NCBI GenBank assembly: GCA_041744735.1
Contig: JBGTKH010000401.1
Coordinates: forward strand, 1 to 22,997
DNA length: 22,997 nucleotides
Source of the DNA: JBGTKH01 sp041744735
Lineage (GTDB): Bacteria > Planctomycetota > Planctomycetia > Pirellulales > Pirellulaceae
Direction: 5' to 3'
Shown here: one piece after another, positions 1 through 7,214 of the stretch
Layout: every line of letters begins with the position of its first letter
Position numbering within the stretch: position 1 is the first letter of the stretch
The notes under the pieces: generated by a model
What the model saw: only the letters and a program-made list of their open reading frames with translations
What the model was told of the DNA's origin: nothing
Database searches by the model: none
Translations under genes and position numbers: made by a program

Positions 1-1
1 G

Positions 2-94
2 ACCGCGCTGCTCAACCGCGGCGCGACCCTGACTGCCGCCGCGCCCGAAAGCAACCCCGCGGCTAAAGCGGCGGGGACGAAGCGTTTCCCATAG
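2..94 (+). CDS. C-terminal fragment of an unidentified gene
   Basis: An open frame enters from the left edge and stops at TAG (92-94). It encodes about 30 residues ending in an Ala/Lys-rich tail (…AAKAAGTKRFP). The piece is too short to assign a function. It is taken as coding because the frame is open from the edge, the tail is low-complexity as protein C-termini often are, and a hairpin follows about 40 bases downstream. It could also be chance. Confidence 0.35.
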   Translation, partial: TALLNRGATLTAAAPESNPAAKAAGTKRFP

Positions 95-133
95 TCACCC
101 GCCGACTCACTTCAGCCGGGCTTCTTGAACAAA

Positions 134-173
134 GGATTTGAGCTTCGGCTCGAAGACTCGCGAAGTCAAATCC
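134..173. terminator. Palindromic hairpin between convergent genes
   Basis: The arms 134-147 and 161-173 are complementary (GGATTTGAgCTTCG against CGAAGTCAAATCC, one bulged base). The loop of 13 bases is itself partly self-complementary. The hairpin lies 3-4 bases beyond the stop of the leftward glycosyltransferase and after the end of the rightward gene fragment. A bidirectional terminator is plausible. There is no long T-tract, so a REP-like palindrome is an alternative. Confidence 0.5.
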
Positions 174-176
174 TTA

Positions 177-1172
177 CTAGTTGTCCACGACCCACTGACG
201 GCAGGCGGCGGGATCGATGCGGCCGATGTTCCCCGCAGCCCACTCAAACTGTTCCATCGTCCGGCAGCGATAGCCCGTGTAGCCGTGCAGAACCGTCTCG
301 GTGAAACCGCCCCAGTCGGTGCAAATCACAGGCGTGCCGCTGGCTTGAGCTTCGATGGCCACGTTGCCGTACGGTTCGACGTATTGTGTTGGGCAAATGA
401 ACGCCGCCGCTTCGGCCATCAGCTTGCGCCGCCCCTCGACGCCCACCGGCGGCACGTAGCTGGCGTGCGGATTGTCTTTCAGGAACCTCGCCGGATCGCC
501 TTACCCCACAATCTTGATCGGCCGGCCCACACGCCGCGCCACGTCGATCGCAGTGGCCACGCCCTTGTCGTCATTCAGCCGGCCCATGAACAGAAAGTAG
601 TCCTGCTTGTCCTGCGGGCGGAAGTCGAAGGACTCGACGTTGAGCGGGCTAGGGATTACCACATCGTACCAGCGATTGCCGTCGAAGCGTTTCTCCAGTC
701 CGAAATGAAAATGCATCCAGGCATAGGACTCGAACACGCGGTACTTGGCCCAGGTGAAGCGGTATCCGATCCCCGACTCGACCACGAACTGCTTCAGGTC
801 CTTGGTCGCCGTTTGCTGTGCCCCGCCCCAAGTCGCGCAGATGACGGCCTCCCAAGGGCGCTGCCCGCGAGCCGAGATCGTGTCGCGGGCATTCTTCGCG
901 TACAATTCATGGTAGGGCGCGTACTTGCCGTCGGTCTTGGTGTTGTACTGAGCAGCACCCGGATGGCCGTACAGCGACGACCAGAGATCCTGCGGGATGA
1001 TCGAGACGTGCTCCGCGCATTCCGTATTAGAACCTTCGACGCCCAGATGAATCACTTCGTGCCCCCGCCGATAAAACATCCGGCACAAGTTCAGCGTCCG
1101 AGTCGTGAATGGGCAGCTACTGAACTCGACCGTGGTCTGCGTATGCGGCACGCCCAGGATGAATATCTTCAT
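177..1172 (-). pseudogene. Glycosyltransferase family 4-like, interrupted by an in-frame TAA
   Basis: The frame starts at ATG 1172, preceded by GGGAG at good spacing, and reads MKIFILGVPHTQTT… as a GT-B fold N-terminal domain. The linker has YFLFMGRLNDDKG, the usual start of the nucleotide-sugar-binding domain. The frame stops at TAA (501-503) right after RPIKIVG. It then continues in the same frame with GDPARFLKDNPHASYVPP and the GT4 donor-site signature EPYGNVAIEAQASGTPVI, ending at TAG (177-179) after WVVDN. Both halves therefore belong to one gene of about 330 codons. A single C-to-T change (CAA to TAA) would explain the break. The C-terminus also lacks the last 15-20 residues usual in GT4 enzymes. 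Intact homologues transfer sugars to polysaccharide or glycolipid acceptors. As read, the first 223-residue product lacks most of the donor-binding domain and should be inactive. A sequencing error remains possible. Confidence 0.75.
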
Positions 1173-1341
1173 CGGCGACTCCCGTTCGTCGCGCCTGGGA
1201 GCTTTTGTAAAACCAGCGTCTCCTTCTCCGATCTATCCTGCAATGTGGACTTCACCCTCCACAACCGGCACGGGCGGCTCTTGTGATTCATACTGCTACT
1301 TGCCAACCCAAATCACAGACGGGATTCAATTGTCCACATTT

Positions 1342-1995
1342 CTATTTTCCCCGGTCAACGATTTTGATTTCAACGGCGTTGCTTCGAAATAGTTCCTTTC
1401 CGGGGTGGTCTTGCTGCCACTTCTTCCATCGGTCCGCGTAGCGCGGATCGTTTTCTCTGTCGGGCGCCGTGTACGGAGGCGGCAAGCCGGCGTATGGATG
1501 ATCTGACACAAAGGTGTCAAGGAACACCATTTGTAGTCGATACGTGCCCGCCTGAAGGGCGTTTAATCGAACGCGAGCGCGCACATGGTCCTTCTTGCCA
1601 ATCATGGCGTCTGGCGGAATCGTGAGCCAGTTGATCGCCGCGGTTGGAGAGATGGCGGAGCCGGCAAGTTTCCGAGATTCAAGAAGATCTCCGACACACT
1701 TGCCGGTGCCATCGAATACCAAGAGCCTTGTCGTCTCGACACGTACCAGTCCGCTATGCAGCGGGTTGAGGAGGGTAATCGGTTCTTCAGTCTGATTACT
1801 AACCACAATTGCGAATTGGATTTCTTCACCTGCCTCAATCGCCGGGTTATCCACCGTCAGCTTTGCCTTACAAGGCACAGCATCTTGCGGACGCTCATCG
1901 CCAGTGGCGACGCCGGAATTAATCATCGCCACCATCCCGAGCGCCCACAGTGTCGGCGCCCGGCTCAAACTCCATCGTAAAGTGCTAGCGAACAA
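1342..1995 (-). CDS. Secreted protein of unknown function (paralogue of the next upstream gene)
   Basis: The product has 217 residues. The start is TTG 1995, the only in-frame start after the TGA of the preceding gene, with AAGGAG about 10 bases upstream. Residues 1 to about 31 form an export signal (basic n-region, hydrophobic stretch around LWALGMVAMI, small residues at the end). The mature part begins with a beta-rich stretch (TVDNPAIEAGEEIQFAIVVSNQ), resembling Ig-like domains that describe 'rights and obligations' of an extracellular scaffold, followed by LLVFDGTGKCVGDLL, a GTYRLQMVFLDTFVSD segment and a final SNAVEIKIVDRGK. The same blocks occur in the gene 6 bases upstream, so the two arose by duplication. 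No catalytic motif was recognised. The protein probably acts in the periplasm or outside the cell. Confidence 0.75.
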   Translation of the reverse strand: MFASTLRWSLSRAPTLWALGMVAMINSGVATGDERPQDAVPCKAKLTVDNPAIEAGEEIQFAIVVSNQTEEPITLLNPLHSGLVRVETTRLLVFDGTGKCVGDLLESRKLAGSAISPTAAINWLTIPPDAMIGKKDHVRARVRLNALQAGTYRLQMVFLDTFVSDHPYAGLPPPYTAPDRENDPRYADRWKKWQQDHPGKELFRSNAVEIKIVDRGK

Positions 1996-2001
1996 GACGG
2001 C

Positions 2002-2643
2002 TCATCTCCTTGGCAAGACTTCAATTACGAGCACGTTCGAATGACAGATTTCCTGGGAACTCTTGAGACCCGGCCGGGGCCGCGGAGTTTCATCATCATC
2101 CGTGCAGACGTCGAGGAAACGCCCCAAGAAAACGAGTTGAACAAAGTACTTTCCCTCACCGAGGTGCGTAGGCGTGTCACGATCGCCGTCCCCCACTCGC
2201 GCCCCGGTTGCATACGACGTCGCCGCTTCCGTCTCGAGGCGTAGGGCGCGGCCGGTGATTTCACCCTCCTGCACCATGAGCCAACGCACTTCGCTGCGGT
2301 CGTCGCGCGCAACCGCCGCAAGGGCGTTGCCGACGTACTTCCTTTCGGCATCAAAGACCCGCAACGTGACGCGGCTAGGATCGGCCATACGAAAAAACGG
2401 ATCGTACACTGCGGCATAGCCACCCTCACACTGGAATTGCATCTGCAGAATTAAAGGCTCGCCAGCACGAACCGTGGGGCGCTCGGTTGAAACGAATGCT
2501 TGCCCGTTCAGCACGCGATACCCGATCCGTGAGGGCGCATGTAGCTTTGGGCTTTCGCTTGTTTCAGCATGCACGACGGCGCCGATGCCGAGTCCGACCA
2601 AGACTGCAACGACCGCCAATCCCAAAATCGCCTGTCTTTCCAT
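2002..2643 (-). CDS. Secreted protein of unknown function (tandem paralogue)
   Basis: The start is placed at ATG 2643 because GGGAG lies about 7 bases upstream; a TTG at 2655 would add four residues. The 213-residue product has a clear signal sequence (MERQAILGLAVVAVLVGLGIG…AVVHAE). Its mature part shares the layout of its downstream neighbour: RAGEPLILQMQF, LRVFDAERKYVGNAL, a Trp-Leu pair, GKYFVQLVFLGRFLDVC and SNVLVIEVLPRR. The two genes are six bases apart and in the same frame, so they are probably co-transcribed and translationally coupled. The fold looks all-beta. No enzyme motif is visible and no family name is offered. Confidence 0.75.
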   Translation of the reverse strand: MERQAILGLAVVAVLVGLGIGAVVHAETSESPKLHAPSRIGYRVLNGQAFVSTERPTVRAGEPLILQMQFQCEGGYAAVYDPFFRMADPSRVTLRVFDAERKYVGNALAAVARDDRSEVRWLMVQEGEITGRALRLETEAATSYATGARVGDGDRDTPTHLGEGKYFVQLVFLGRFLDVCTDDDETPRPRPGLKSSQEICHSNVLVIEVLPRR

Positions 2644-2730
2644 TGCATCTCCCAAGTAACATTAAGCACGCACCTTATTGAAACCAGACCTCACCCTGCC
2701 TGGGAAGTCCGCGCGGCGCGATAAGGAAAC

Positions 2731-3294
2731 CTAGTCGTCATACTCTGGAACGTCGGTCGCCGAGTTGGCCGACCACTCAGGAAGTGCGGTCCAAGCAACT
2801 CCCGCTATATTCTGGGGCACGCTTGGTTCACCTGGCGCGGCGGCACCGTTCGACGGAATCCAGTTTTCCACACCTCCGATATCCGACCGCGTTACATCGA
2901 AGGAATACGACCAACTCAGTTTCTGGATCGGAACCGCGATGGAATCGAACGTGTTGGACCGCCACATGAGATACATTTCAAAGTCAATTCCGCCAAATGC
3001 CCGTGTCATTCCAGAGCCTTCCGAAAGAAAGGCGGCAACGGCCGCTGGACTAAAGTAGGGACTGTCTTCGGCCATGTTGGGTTGGGACTCGGGAAAAGTA
3101 AGCAGGCCACTGTCGAGTGCCCACGTGTCGTTAAGCGCGAATCTGATGGGATTACCACTCCCAGTAACCGTATGATAGTCGCGCTTCAGGATTTGCCTGA
3201 AGAAGGTCGTACCATCGGGTGTTGGAGATGGCGTTCGTGTGAATTCGATCCCGGTAACCTCGGGCGCAGCAAACCCCTTCCTTCCCAGTTGCAC
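2731..3294 (-). CDS. Hypothetical protein overlapping the dockerin-like gene
   Basis: This 187-residue frame begins at GTG 3294, which overlaps the TAG stop of the upstream gene (TAGTG). That geometry allows re-initiation after termination, but no good Shine-Dalgarno precedes it. The frame is also open upstream of the GTG. The protein has no signal peptide. It contains an aromatic-rich block (MYLMWRSNTFDSIAVPIQKL, then SWSYSFDVTRSDIGG) that resembles C-terminal beta domains of secreted planctomycete proteins, and an acidic tail (DVPEYDD). Either it is a separate coupled protein, or it is the C-terminal part of the upstream secreted protein split off by a frameshift. Function unknown. Confidence 0.55.
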   Translation of the reverse strand: MQLGRKGFAAPEVTGIEFTRTPSPTPDGTTFFRQILKRDYHTVTGSGNPIRFALNDTWALDSGLLTFPESQPNMAEDSPYFSPAAVAAFLSEGSGMTRAFGGIDFEMYLMWRSNTFDSIAVPIQKLSWSYSFDVTRSDIGGVENWIPSNGAAAPGEPSVPQNIAGVAWTALPEWSANSATDVPEYDD

Positions 3295-3731
3295 TACCCA
3301 AGGTCCGGGCCCGCTCCGCCACCATAGAAATCGCCGTCGCTGATTTGGCCGGTATCGCGCAGATAGTCGATGACCAGATTCAGATCGGCCTCGGACAACG
3401 CGCCGTCGCCGTCCACGTCTAGATACGGTTCGTCGGGTGGAGCCGGAGAAGTGGGCAGCGTGCGCGGGCCGTTGTTAGTTAGGTCGTAAACGAGCACGAA
3501 GGCGTCCAGCGGGGTGACGTGGCCATCGTTATTGACATCGCGGGCACTGTCGGCATTCTGCCACGGCGAACCGGTGATGGCAATATCGGCCGCCAGCAAT
3601 TGCCGGTCCTCCAGCCGTTCGCTGGACAGCCTGCGCCGATACGTCCGTCGCGGCTGTAATGGCCGCTTGGCCCGGCGGAAACCCAATCTTCCAGCGACCT
3701 TATCCAACCAAGACAACCGCGGCATGGTCAT
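3294..3731 (-). CDS. Planctomycete LEDRxLLA-signature secreted protein with dockerin-like repeats
   Basis: The start is ATG 3731, with GGGGGA 7 bases upstream; a GTG at 3776 would extend it by 15 residues without a comparable site. The 145-residue product has a strongly basic N-terminus (RRAKRPLQPRRTYRRR) leading into LSSERLEDRQLLAAD, the signature found at the N-termini of many large extracellular planctomycete proteins. Two Asp-rich, calcium-binding-like repeats follow: DVNNDGHVTPLDAFVLVYDL and DVDGDGALSEADLNLVIDYL, which match the dockerin/EF-hand loop pattern. Family members are typically exported. At 145 residues this one is very short and carries no other domain, and an overlapping ORF follows immediately, so it may be the 5' part of a broken longer gene. 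Confidence 0.7.
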   Translation of the reverse strand: MTMPRLSWLDKVAGRLGFRRAKRPLQPRRTYRRRLSSERLEDRQLLAADIAITGSPWQNADSARDVNNDGHVTPLDAFVLVYDLTNNGPRTLPTSPAPPDEPYLDVDGDGALSEADLNLVIDYLRDTGQISDGDFYGGGAGPDLG

Positions 3732-3998
3732 ACAACAATCCCCCAGCGAAATGACAGGAATTTTCCCAAACGGCACGCGGTAGCGAGCCGACGAAGAAGA
3801 TGGGGCGGCGAGCTTGTGGTGTTACGCGCTTTCTCTCTACCCATAGAAATGCGCTCGGGATGGCAAAACGGACGCGCGGCGGAAAATATTTCCCAAAATA
3901 ATTTGCGCCAGGGGATTTTCCCGATCCGAGATTCGCTGGACAATAGACGGCAGCGTCGCCAGCCACCGGCTCGACGCTCTTTTCTTACGGAACTTTCG

Positions 3999-4523
3999 AT
4001 GAGCGACGAACTCTCCTTTGCGGAATTGATCGAGGCCTTGCTCATGGGCGATCCGCAGGCCGTGGCCGAATTGGAACGGTTGTACGGCGACCACTTGCGG
4101 CGCGTAGCACGGCGCAAATTGCGCCAATTAGGCGCCCAAAACTGGGCGGATTCAGTCGAGATATGTCAGTCGGTGTGGCTCGATCTGCTCCGTAAACCAC
4201 TGGCGGCCGTCTTGGGAACTCCCGATCAGTTGCTGGCGTACTTGTACGCCATGGTCGAGAACAAAGCCCGAGCGTTCCACCGCACGGAATCAACGCTGGG
4301 TCGCGATCGATCGCGACAAGATCCGAGTCCGATCGAGAATCATGGCGTGTTGGACGAAGAACCCCAACCTGTAGTTCGGATCATGGATCGGGAATTGGCA
4401 GCCGAGATTCGCGAGAAAATGGGTGACGTGATCAGCCAAGTCCACGACTTGCACTGCGGAGGCTTGGAGTGGACACAGATCGGCGAACAGTTGCGGATCG
4501 CTCCAGATGCTCTGCGTAAGTGA
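3999..4523 (+). CDS. ECF-type RNA polymerase sigma factor, truncated in region 4
   Basis: The start is placed at ATG 3999 (MSDELSFAELIEALLMGDPQ), where family-like sequence begins; the 61 residues open upstream look non-coding. Region 2 is visible as DHLRRVARRKLRQLGAQNWADSVEICQSVWLDLLRK followed by TPDQLLAYLYAMVENKARAFHR, typical of planctomycete ECF factors. Region 4 begins with LEWTQIGEQLRIAPDALRK and then meets TGA (4521-4523). The same frame continues as YRRVIARLRADLRIG to a second TGA (4569-4571), exactly the missing end of the recognition helix. One base change, for example TGG to TGA, would explain this. The encoded 174-residue product lacks half of the -35-binding helix and is probably non-functional. 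The gene is divergent from the dockerin-like gene, with 267 bases between them. Confidence 0.75.
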   Translation: MSDELSFAELIEALLMGDPQAVAELERLYGDHLRRVARRKLRQLGAQNWADSVEICQSVWLDLLRKPLAAVLGTPDQLLAYLYAMVENKARAFHRTESTLGRDRSRQDPSPIENHGVLDEEPQPVVRIMDRELAAEIREKMGDVISQVHDLHCGGLEWTQIGEQLRIAPDALRK

Positions 4524-4596
4524 TACCGACGTGTCATCGCGCGCTTGCGGGCCGATTTGCGGATCGGATGATCTTCTGCGCTGCTCTATTGACGCG

Positions 4597-5271
4597 TTAA
4601 CCAGAGTCGCCCCGTCCGGCTTCTGACAGGACAACGCCCGCGCGCCTCTTTCGCAGAACCAGCGTCCCCTTCTCTGTTCTCGGTGCTTCGATTCGGTCGA
4701 CGCCGAACAGGCGCAGCCAGCTTGCGGTCATCTGCTGTTCGTGGCTGCGCGCCGCGTCGTCGATCAAGATCAGCGCGTCCGCGTTCAACCGTTCGTACAG
4801 CACGGGCAGCGCCGGGTAGCGGGCCATGGCGCGCGGGTTGTTGTGTTGCGGCGGCCCGTCCACGATCAACAGATCGATCTCGTTCAGATCCGCGAACACA
4901 GCGCGGTCATACCAGGGCCAGATTTCGCCCTCAATGGACAGATCCATCAGTGGAGCGTGCCGCACGGCGGCCACGGATTCCAGGCCATGCCGTCGGATGT
5001 CCGCAGCAGTGGCCGCTGCGAAGCGCTCCGAGTGATCGACCGCTACGACCTGCCCACGGCCCAGTTGCTCCAAACAGTATCCGGCCAGAATGGTCGAAGC
5101 ACCGCCACCCAAATCCAGAATCGTGCGCGGCCGATGCTCTTGAATCCAGCGGAGCAAGACCGCGCCGAAGTCCGCCGAAATGGCCCACCCGCCCAGCGCC
5201 GGCGGCACGGCTCGAAACCGCACCTGCGAATGGATCGCCAACAGCGCTTCGATTTGACGGTATTGATCCAT
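4597..5271 (-). CDS. Class I SAM-dependent methyltransferase
   Basis: The product has 224 residues from ATG 5271 (MDQYRQIEALLAIHSQVRF); a GTG at 5316 would add 15 residues but its upstream purine run is too close. The SAM-binding motif I is ILDLGGGASTILAGY, followed by the motif II acidic turn VVAVDHSERF. IDLLIVDGPPQHNNPRAMARYPALP has the loop seen in the Methyltransf_24-like group of O-methyltransferases, and LILIDDAARSHEQQ gives a further acidic pair. Substrate cannot be deduced. The protein is predicted to be cytosolic. It converges on the broken sigma factor gene, 25 bases from the end of that gene's extended frame, and has a MITE-like element about 75 bases upstream of its start. Confidence 0.85.
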   Translation of the reverse strand: MDQYRQIEALLAIHSQVRFRAVPPALGGWAISADFGAVLLRWIQEHRPRTILDLGGGASTILAGYCLEQLGRGQVVAVDHSERFAAATAADIRRHGLESVAAVRHAPLMDLSIEGEIWPWYDRAVFADLNEIDLLIVDGPPQHNNPRAMARYPALPVLYERLNADALILIDDAARSHEQQMTASWLRLFGVDRIEAPRTEKGTLVLRKRRAGVVLSEAGRGDSG

Positions 5272-5345
5272 GTGCGTCGGTCCAGTTCCTACATTCGCTA
5301 CATGCGCTCCACCCACCTCTGCCTGTGCGCCTCAGCCGACGCCTG

Positions 5346-5471
5346 ACTTTGAAGTTGCACGAGCATCAATTTGTAGCCGAATTCGCCAGAATTTGGCATT
5401 CGAGTTCAACACAAAACCGCCCAAATTCTGGCGAATTCGGCTACCGTCGGTCGAATAGCGAAACTTCAAAG
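5346..5471. repeat. MITE-like palindromic element with flanking direct repeat
   Basis: The inner arms 5373-5396 and 5421-5444 are a perfect 24-bp inverted repeat with a 24-base loop. Outer arms 5347-5356 (CTTTGAAGTT) and 5462-5471 (AACTTCAAAG) are a perfect 10-bp inverted repeat at the ends. ACGCCTG occurs just outside both ends, at 5339-5345 and 5472-5478, as expected for a target-site duplication. There is no ORF inside. It lies between the methyltransferase and the histidine kinase genes. Confidence 0.7.
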
Positions 5472-5491
5472 ACGCCTGTCGCCGCGTTCGA

Positions 5492-5626
5492 CCGGAGCCC
5501 TTGTGTAACGGAATATCATAGCGGCGGCATCATGCGCTTCCAAGTCTTCGCTCGTCAAGCACTTTTGATGGACAATTGCCATGCCTGACGTACGCTTCTG
5601 CAGGTAACGATTACGAAGGGCTCCGG
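5492..5626. repeat. Possible second inverted-repeat element
   Basis: CCGGAGCCCTT at 5492-5502 is repeated as its exact reverse complement at 5616-5626; imperfect pairing continues inward (GTGTAACGG against GTAATCGTTA). The 113 bases between the arms contain no convincing ORF. No target duplication was seen, so mobile origin is only a guess. Confidence 0.4.
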
Positions 5627-5629
5627 CCA

Positions 5630-5692
5630 GTGAGCCGACGGCGCTAGCCGCGGGTCCTTTGCGAAAACCCGACGCTAGCGCGTGCGGCTCAC
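5630..5692. repeat. REP-like palindrome upstream of the histidine kinase
   Basis: GTGAGCCGACGGCGCTAGC (5630-5648) and GCTAGCGCGTGCGGCTCAC (5674-5692) form a 19-bp inverted repeat with a few mismatches around a 25-base loop. The element ends 31 bases before the kinase start at 5724 and could form a hairpin in its leader mRNA. Together with the two elements before it, it fills the gene-free interval 5272-5723, where no other gene was seen. Confidence 0.55.
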
Positions 5693-5723
5693 CCTCAGCC
5701 GATTCTCCCCTGCTGGAACCACG

Positions 5724-7214
5724 ATGAAAGATCGTCCGGACGCTTACAGTTTGTTTGTCGCGATGCCGGCTGTGCTGGTCACGGTGTTGGCCTTGGCGTG
5801 GGCTGTGGCGCCGGAGTTGATCGGTGGCAGTTGGCTGATGCGCGCGGCGCTGTCGGTGGGTTGCATCGCGGTGTGTGGCGTGGCGGCGTCGTATCTGGTT
5901 AACGAACGAGCCCGCGAGCGGAAGCTGCTGCAGCACTGTGTCGACGACCTGTGCCGCGCGGAAGGCCAGGCGGCGCGCGACGAAGCGCTGCGGTTGTCGC
6001 TGCAAGCCATGGCGCAGCACAGCCCGTGGCGCGGTGCTTTGAACCGAGTTGCCGAAGGCATCGATTCGTACCGGCAGCGGCTGGAAGAGGCCGAACAAGC
6101 CCGGGCCGGCGCGGAGATTCGCGCTCGGCGAATTACGGCGGAACACGAACACCTGTCGCAAATCCTGGCCGGACTCGCCGAACCTGTGCTGGCGATCAAT
6201 CACTTCGACGAATTGCTGCTGACCAATCCCAGCGCCGAGAAACTGTTCCGTATGGAAGGCCAGAGTGCCGAACGCCGCGTGCTACAAGAGCTGCTGCATT
6301 GTGAACAGTTGGTCGAGCTCTTAACTGACACGCGCCGCCGCAAAATGCCGGTGCAACGCTGCGGTGAAATCACGGTGGCCGACAGCAGCGGCGAGCATCG
6401 CTGCTACCGTGTCGCATGCCGCAGCATTGCCACCGCGGCTCAGTCGGGGACAGCCGGCTCGCAATCTCACGGCGCCGTCGCCGTGCTCACGGACATCAGC
6501 GATCAGAAAGCGATCCAGCGGCGCAACGCCGAATTCGTTTCCGCCGCCAGCCACGAAATGAAAACTCCGCTGGCCGGCATCAAGGCCTATGTCGAACTGC
6601 TGGCCGACGGCGAAGCGGAAGACGAACAGACTCGCGAAGAATTTTTGGAGGTCATTAACGGTCAAGCTGACCGGCTGCAGCGACTGATCGACAACCTGTT
6701 AAATCTGGCACGCATCGAGGCCGGCGTCGTTGAAGTGAATAAACAGGCGCGGCCGCTGAACGAACTGCTGGAAGAGGCGGCCGGGGTCATGCAGCCGGCC
6801 GCAGAACAGAAACAAATCCAACTCCATTGCGATCTCAGCCCGATGTACCTGGAAGCGCTGATCGATCGCGACATGATGTTGCAAGCCGCCATGAACTTGC
6901 TCTCGAACGCCGTGAAGTACACACCCGACGGCGGCAAGGTCACGCTGCGCAGCCGCATCACGGACGGCGAAGTCATGTTCGAAGTCGAAGACACGGGCGT
7001 CGGTCTGTCACCGGAAGACTGCCTGAAAGTTTTTGAACGATTCTATCGGGTCAAGAAAGACCGCCAGATGGCCACCGGCACGGGACTTGGATTGCCGCTG
7101 GCCAAGCACATCGTGGAAGACGTACACGGCGGACGCTTGACGGTCGACAGCCAGTTGGACAAGGGGAGCACCTTCCGCGTCACCTTGCCGCGAATGAAAA
7201 GGAGAGAAACATGA
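5724..7214 (+). CDS. Membrane-bound sensor histidine kinase (PhoR-like)
   Basis: The start is ATG 5724 (MKDRPDAYSLFVAMPAVLV), giving 496 residues. The 14 codons open upstream overlap a palindrome. Two closely spaced membrane helices lie at about residues 10-31 and 36-58 with almost no external loop, so sensing is probably cytosolic or within the membrane. A coiled-coil linker leads to a PAS-like domain (LAEPVLAINHFDELLLTNPSAEKLF) at about residues 150-260. The dimerisation/phosphoacceptor box is SAASHEMKTPLAGIKAYVELL with His277. The ATPase part has the N box NLLSNAVKYTPDGG, G1 DTGVGL, F box FERFYR and G2 GTGLGLPLAKHIV, so all catalytic boxes are present. The stop overlaps the start of the response regulator by ATGA, and the regulator is the obvious phosphotransfer partner. 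Confidence 0.9.
   Translation: MKDRPDAYSLFVAMPAVLVTVLALAWAVAPELIGGSWLMRAALSVGCIAVCGVAASYLVNERARERKLLQHCVDDLCRAEGQAARDEALRLSLQAMAQHSPWRGALNRVAEGIDSYRQRLEEAEQARAGAEIRARRITAEHEHLSQILAGLAEPVLAINHFDELLLTNPSAEKLFRMEGQSAERRVLQELLHCEQLVELLTDTRRRKMPVQRCGEITVADSSGEHRCYRVACRSIATAAQSGTAGSQSHGAVAVLTDISDQKAIQRRNAEFVSAASHEMKTPLAGIKAYVELLADGEAEDEQTREEFLEVINGQADRLQRLIDNLLNLARIEAGVVEVNKQARPLNELLEEAAGVMQPAAEQKQIQLHCDLSPMYLEALIDRDMMLQAAMNLLSNAVKYTPDGGKVTLRSRITDGEVMFEVEDTGVGLSPEDCLKVFERFYRVKKDRQMATGTGLGLPLAKHIVEDVHGGRLTVDSQLDKGSTFRVTLPRMKRRET

Noticed and set aside
138..1286. Long rightward ORF of 382 residues
   Set aside because: Its frame is the complement of the glycosyltransferase; the product is Arg/His-rich and has no recognisable domain.
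4521..4523. TGA recoded as tryptophan
   Set aside because: Several intact genes in the window end at TGA, with the next gene starting in an ATGA overlap.
5346..5471. Complete insertion sequence
   Set aside because: There is no transposase frame inside; only the ends and flanking repeats are consistent with a mobile element.
4683..5588. Rightward ORF of 301 residues
   Set aside because: It is antisense to the methyltransferase and runs through the MITE-like element; composition is Arg/Pro/Ser-rich, as in shadow frames.
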